34,995 nt of DNA from DATCVR01 sp036566745 (GTDB lineage Bacteria > Actinomycetota > Actinomycetes > Jiangellales > Jiangellaceae). The translations under genes and the position numbers were made by a program. Location: positions 1 through 34,995 of the forward strand of contig DATCVR010000362.1 of assembly GCA_036566745.1 (NCBI GenBank). Direction: 5' to 3'. The notes below the pieces were generated by a model that did no database searches, was not told the DNA's origin, and worked only from the letters and a program-made list of their open reading frames with translations. Within the stretch, counting starts at the first letter, position 1, and every line of letters starts with the position of its first letter. Below, piece after piece: positions 31,849 to 34,995 of this stretch.

Positions 31849-33014
31849 CCGTAGCTGACCGGGCCCTCCGGCAGGCTCGGCAGCAGCTTCTGGGCGTCCT
31901 CGCGCTCGAGGCCGGTGGCCAGCAGGGTGTCCATGGCCAGCGACCTCGTCTGGGCGACGACGACCTGCCCGGCGAACCCTCCGGTCTGGTCCAGGGCGTC
32001 CGTCGCGTACTCGGCCGCCACCGCCGCGGAGGTCCGGCTCTCGATCGGCTCGTCGCCGCGGGCAAGGTCGATGCGGAGCAACCGGATCGCGCCCGCGAGC
32101 GCGCGCAGCGACTCGGGCAGCGCGTCCGGCACCGGCTCGCCGCGCTGCAACATGCTGATGACGTGCCGCGCGAGCACCCGGGTGTTGCGGCTGAGATGGT
32201 CGATGGGCACGGCGGCGTCGAGATATCCGGCCAGCTGACCACGCTTGCGCCAGCGCACCGGAGCGATGCGGGCGATCTCATTCGCGCCTTCGAGCGCCTT
32301 GTGCAACTGGTCCACCGCGATCTGGGTCTCCCGGGCCCGGGCGAGCAACAACGACGCCTCCGGGCGATCCCGCTCGACCAGGATCGTGGCCGACTCGTCC
32401 AGGAGGTCGGCGAGGGTGCTGAGCAGCGGGTCGATCTGGCGGCGGGCCACGGAGACCGGGTTGAGCGGCACGAGCAGGACGCTCACGATGATGCCGACCC
32501 CGCCGCCGATGAGGGCGTCGATGAACCGGTCGAGGTTGACCGCCTGCTCCTCGGTGGGCGGAATGAGCGTGGCCACCAGCACCGCCGACGACGCCGCCTG
32601 CGTGACGATGACCGCGCCGCCGCCCAGGAACACCGCGGCGGTCATCGCCAGCGCCACCACCACCGCGATCTGCACCACGCCGGTGCCCATCCAGGCGATC
32701 AGCAGGTCGCCGACGAGCACTCCGACGGCGACCCCACCCATGAGCTCGACCACCCGGGGCAGCCGCTGGCCCAGCCCGCCGCCGAGAGAGATCAGCGCCG
32801 CGATGGGCGCGAAGAACGGCTGGTCGTGGCCGATCAGGCTGGACGCCACCCACCACGCGATCGCCGCGCCAAGCGCCGACTGGATGATCGGCAGGAGGGT
32901 GAACCGGACCCGGCGCAGCCGCGTGCCGAGGTCTTCCTTCGACCTCTGGGCAAGGGCCTCGAGCGCCTCCTCGGCCCGCCCGGGACCGGAACCAGCGACC
33001 GGCTCGTCCGCCAC
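31845..33014 (-). CDS. FUSC-family membrane protein (aromatic acid exporter-like)
   Basis: The 389-residue protein has a polar N-terminus, then about six hydrophobic segments between residues 37 and 185 (LPIIQSALGAAIAWWVASSL, LMGGVAVGVLVGDLLIAWMG, VVVALAMTAAVFLGGGAVIV, FIDALIGGGVGIIVSVLLVP) and a long soluble helical C-terminal domain of about 200 residues. The layout fits half-size FUSC/ArAE transporters, which export aromatic acids in some bacteria. The substrate here is unknown. The GTG at 33014 has TAGCAT 6 nt upstream, suggesting a leaderless transcript. Confidence 0.88.
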   Translation of the reverse strand: MADEPVAGSGPGRAEEALEALAQRSKEDLGTRLRRVRFTLLPIIQSALGAAIAWWVASSLIGHDQPFFAPIAALISLGGGLGQRLPRVVELMGGVAVGVLVGDLLIAWMGTGVVQIAVVVALAMTAAVFLGGGAVIVTQAASSAVLVATLIPPTEEQAVNLDRFIDALIGGGVGIIVSVLLVPLNPVSVARRQIDPLLSTLADLLDESATILVERDRPEASLLLARARETQIAVDQLHKALEGANEIARIAPVRWRKRGQLAGYLDAAVPIDHLSRNTRVLARHVISMLQRGEPVPDALPESLRALAGAIRLLRIDLARGDEPIESRTSAAVAAEYATDALDQTGGFAGQVVVAQTRSLAMDTLLATGLEREDAQKLLPSLPEGPVSYG

Positions 33015-33020
33015 GTTCCG

Positions 33021-33026
33021 ATGCTA
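33021..33026 (-). promoter_or_regulatory. -10 box (TAGCAT) of a probable leaderless FUSC transcript
   Basis: TAGCAT (minus strand) ends 6 nt before the GTG at 33014, in line with TANNNT leaderless promoters elsewhere in the window. Confidence 0.45.
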
Positions 33027-33076
33027 GAGGGTGCGCGAGGCTCCCGACGTGCGCGAACGCGGGTGAATCAGAGGTG

Positions 33077-33421
33077 TCAGAGGTACAGGCCGGTCTGGCC
33101 GTCGGGCAGCCGCTCGGAGGCCACGGCGTGGAGGTCGCGTTCGCGCAGGAGCACGTAGGTCTCGCCCCGCACCTCGACCTCGCCCTTGTCGTCGGGGTCG
33201 AAGAGCACGCGGTCGCCGACCTCGACGGTGCGGACGTTGGTGCCCAGCGCCACCACCCGCGCCCAGGCGAGCCGGCGGCCCATGGCGGCGGTGGCCGGGA
33301 TGACGATGCCGGCGGAGGACCGGCGCTCGCCCGCGTCGCGGTCGAGCGAGACCAGCACGCGGTCGTGCAGCATGCGGATGGGCAGCTTGTCGGGGTTGGT
33401 GTCAGGACGGCCGTTGCTCAC
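33077..33421 (-). CDS. GroES-like co-chaperonin-family protein
   Basis: The 114-residue protein has the GroES fold: IRMLHDRVLVSLDRDAGERR (15-34), SSAGIVIPATA, ARVVALGTNVRTVEVGDRVL and GEVEVRGETYVLLRERDLHA. The mobile-loop region and the GDRVLF strand resemble canonical GroES, but the N-terminal and C-terminal extensions and lack of a neighbouring groEL mark it as a divergent paralogue of unknown client. The GTG at 33421 has TACCCT 8 nt upstream. It is followed on the same strand by the FUSC gene 63 nt away. Confidence 0.88.
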   Translation of the reverse strand: MSNGRPDTNPDKLPIRMLHDRVLVSLDRDAGERRSSAGIVIPATAAMGRRLAWARVVALGTNVRTVEVGDRVLFDPDDKGEVEVRGETYVLLRERDLHAVASERLPDGQTGLYL

Positions 33422-33429
33422 AAGAACCG

Positions 33430-33435
33430 AGGGTA
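33430..33435 (-). promoter_or_regulatory. -10 box (TACCCT) of the GroES-like gene
   Basis: TACCCT (minus strand) ends 8 nt before the GTG at 33421, close to leaderless spacing. No Shine-Dalgarno sequence is seen. Confidence 0.4.
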
Positions 33436-33475
33436 CGTGGCGCGGGCACGGCTCTGGGCCCGAGAGGTCGCCCGA

Positions 33476-33796
33476 TCAGCGCCTGCGGGCCCGCCAGATC
33501 AGGACGCCGACGCCGATCAGCGCGCCCGCGACGGCGCCGACGACCTCGGGCCGCAGCCCGCCCGACGGCGTAGTGAACCGGCTCTTGACCCTGGCCACGC
33601 TGTCGCGAGCGATCCTCGACGGGTTGAGCTTGGCGTTGAGCGCATCGATGTTGCCCACCAGGCGCTGGGTGCGTTCGTCCAGCTCACGCTCGATCTCGGC
33701 CGTGGTCCTCGGACGGCGGTCGAGCTCGGCCTGCACCTCGTCGGCGATCGGCACCGGCTGACGCGACGACGGAAGCGCCGGATCGGTCACGCTCAC
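33476..33796 (-). CDS. DUF3618 membrane-associated protein
   Basis: The 106-residue protein has the DUF3618 signature RTTAEIERELDERTQRLVGN (about 30-49) and LNAKLNPSRIARDSVARVKS, then one C-terminal helix (VVGAVAGALIGVGVLIW) and a basic end (RARRR). Members are small actinobacterial proteins of unknown function with a coiled cytoplasmic part and one anchor. GTG 33796 follows AGGAGG at 5-nt spacing, an excellent ribosome-binding site. It is divergent from bcp. Confidence 0.9.
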   Translation of the reverse strand: MSVTDPALPSSRQPVPIADEVQAELDRRPRTTAEIERELDERTQRLVGNIDALNAKLNPSRIARDSVARVKSRFTTPSGGLRPEVVGAVAGALIGVGVLIWRARRR

Positions 33797-33860
33797 GGAT
33801 TCCTCCTGGTCGGCCGGACTGATCCACCCACCGTACCGACGTCGTGCCGCCGCCGCTCGT

Positions 33861-33866
33861 TACCGT
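33861..33866 (+). promoter_or_regulatory. -10 box (TACCGT) of a probable leaderless bcp transcript
   Basis: TACCGT fits TANNNT and ends 6 nt before the GTG start at 33873. No Shine-Dalgarno sequence is present. Confidence 0.45.
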
Positions 33867-33872
33867 GGGACC

Positions 33873-34343
33873 GTGACGACACGACTCGCCCCCGGCGACA
33901 CCGCGCCCAACTTCACCCTGCCCGACGCCGACGGCGATCCGGTCAGCCTCGCCGCCTTTCGCGGCGCACCCACGATCGTCTACTTCTACCCCGCCGCCAT
34001 GACGCCCGGCTGCACCACCCAGGCGTGTGACTTCCGCGACAGCCTCGCCTCGTTGCAGCGCGCGGGGTACATCGTGCTCGGGGTCTCCCCCGACGCCCCG
34101 GCCAAGCTGGCCGAGTTCCGCGATCGCGACGCCATCACGTTCCCGCTGCTGTCCGACGAGAGCCTCGAGGTTCTCAAGGCCTACGGCGCGTACGGCGAGA
34201 AGAAGCTGTACGGCAAGACCGTCACGGGCGTCATCCGCTCCACGTTCGTCGTCGACGGCGACGGATACATCGACAAGGCGATGTACAACGTCCGGGCCAC
34301 GGGTCACGTCGCCAAGCTCCGCCGCGATCTAGGGCTCGACTGA
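33873..34343 (+). CDS. bcp: Thioredoxin-dependent thiol peroxidase (peroxiredoxin, Bcp/PrxQ)
   Basis: The 156-residue peroxiredoxin reduces hydrogen and alkyl peroxides using thioredoxin. The thioredoxin fold begins LAPGDTAPNFTLPDADGD. The peroxidatic cysteine is Cys47 in TPGCTTQACDFRD, with the resolving Cys52 five residues later, the arrangement of the BCP/PrxQ alpha type. VLGVSPDAPAKLAEFRDRDA and GVIRSTFVVDGDGYI complete the fold. Length is normal. The protein is cytoplasmic. The DUF3618 gene is divergent. Confidence 0.96.
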   Translation: MTTRLAPGDTAPNFTLPDADGDPVSLAAFRGAPTIVYFYPAAMTPGCTTQACDFRDSLASLQRAGYIVLGVSPDAPAKLAEFRDRDAITFPLLSDESLEVLKAYGAYGEKKLYGKTVTGVIRSTFVVDGDGYIDKAMYNVRATGHVAKLRRDLGLD

Positions 34344-34380
34344 GCTATCGTCACCTTTGTCCCCCCACTCTGGAGCGTTG

Positions 34381-34995
34381 GTGCGTCGGGTCCTCGGTGT
34401 TGTACTCGTCATTCTCGGTGTGCCGCTCCTGGGCTTGGGTGTGCTGGCCGCAGCCCTGACCGGGCCTGACGACACGGTGCGTATGTCGGGCGGCACCATC
34501 GCCACCGACGCCCCGGCCATCACCACCGCTGCCGACGCCCTGCCGTGGTCCGGGCCTCGCTACCACGTCCGGGCGTACTCCGGCGACGTGGAGCTGTTCG
34601 TCGGCGTCGCTCATCCGGTGAATGTCGACGCCTATCTCGACGGCGTGGCCCAGGAGCGGGTCGAGGAGATCACCCCGCGGTACGGCGGCCCGATCACCTC
34701 GTCCCTCACCAGCGGCGACGTCACCCCCACGGTGGCTCCGGGCGAGCTGGACTGGTGGGAGGACCACGCCGAGGGCACCGGAGAACAGACGGTCAGCTTC
34801 CAGGCCACCGAGACGCCGATGTCCGTCGTGGTACTGCGCGCCGACCTCGGTTCCCCGCTCGACGTCGACCTCTCCGTCGACGCGGAAATCGACGGGTTGT
34901 TCATCGGCGCGCTGGGTGCAGCCGTGGGCGGCGTCGTGCTGATCCTCGCCGGCCGGTCCCTGGTCCGCTCCCGCCGACGCCGTCGCGGCCGGGGT
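34381..34995 (+). CDS. Membrane protein of unknown function (3' end outside window)
   Basis: The frame is open from GTG 34381, preceded by GGAG at 5-nt spacing, to the last base (205 codons), so the gene is cut by the window edge. The N-terminal helix (RRVLGVVLVILGVPLLGLGV, then LAAALTG) is followed by about 155 extracytoplasmic residues (WSGPRYHVRAYSGDVELFVG, VAHPVNVDAYLDGVAQERVE). A second helix (IGALGAAVGGVVLILAGRSL) leads into a basic tail, VRSRRRRRGRG. The topology is two helices with a folded external domain. No family is recognised. It follows bcp on the same strand by 37 nt. Confidence 0.75.
   Translation, partial: MRRVLGVVLVILGVPLLGLGVLAAALTGPDDTVRMSGGTIATDAPAITTAADALPWSGPRYHVRAYSGDVELFVGVAHPVNVDAYLDGVAQERVEEITPRYGGPITSSLTSGDVTPTVAPGELDWWEDHAEGTGEQTVSFQATETPMSVVVLRADLGSPLDVDLSVDAEIDGLFIGALGAAVGGVVLILAGRSLVRSRRRRRGRG

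Overview
The DNA has a very high G+C content, frequent GTG/TTG starts, TANNNT-type -10 boxes placed 6-8 nt before start codons (leaderless layout), CGNR, DUF3618 and DUF3467 proteins and a LigD-type polymerase. This points to a chromosomal segment of a high-GC actinomycete. Nocardioidaceae or a relative is a guess from gene content, not a proven placement. Both ends cut through a gene.

Layout. 1-5330: the 3' end of a disordered/membrane protein, oligoribonuclease (orn), tRNA-His(GTG), a two-gene acid-sugar-like catabolic pair (2-hydroxyacid dehydrogenase and enolase-superfamily enzyme), a DUF3467/small membrane protein pair, an SRPBCC protein, and tRNA-Lys(CTT) with a clear terminator. 5330-9120: a gene-poor stretch and a large secreted M14 metallocarboxypeptidase. 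9245-12175: a tandem-GNAT enzyme, several small hypotheticals, a 53-residue ribbon-helix-helix protein with a tandem-repeat operator candidate, and a frameshifted orphan peptidase-S74 chaperone gene. 12175-15823: an ECF sigma factor overlapping a membrane-anchored partner, a probable lipoprotein, a quinone-oxidoreductase-like enzyme and a small hypothetical. 15824-16512 is decayed DNA with a DinB-like remnant. 16513-23810: a helical hypothetical, a CGNR regulator divergent from an MFS exporter, an ECF sigma factor with a fused SnoaL domain and a separate SnoaL protein, a membrane-anchored protein, a cupin, purC and a GNAT.

23839-28222 looks like an acquired or disrupted zone: a short-chain dehydrogenase pseudogene and a visibly AT-richer gene for a single-chain restriction-modification enzyme (PD-ExK nuclease, N6-adenine methyltransferase, specificity region, no helicase seen). 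To its right are a stand-alone LigD-type polymerase domain, a HemK/PrmC-related methyltransferase, an MFS exporter (one frameshift) divergent from a MerR regulator with an excellent operator, an FUSC transporter, a GroES-like protein, a DUF3618 protein, Bcp peroxiredoxin and a truncated membrane protein.

The most interesting signal is the leader of the HemK/PrmC-like gene (29164-29339). It has a near-perfect Shine-Dalgarno sequence in front of a 19-codon reading frame ending in UAG. Four RNA segments there can pair alternately (1:2, 2:3, 3:4), and segment 4 contains the methyltransferase start codon. This is the architecture of a translational attenuator. Because PrmC-type enzymes methylate release factors, termination-sensitive autoregulation is a testable idea.
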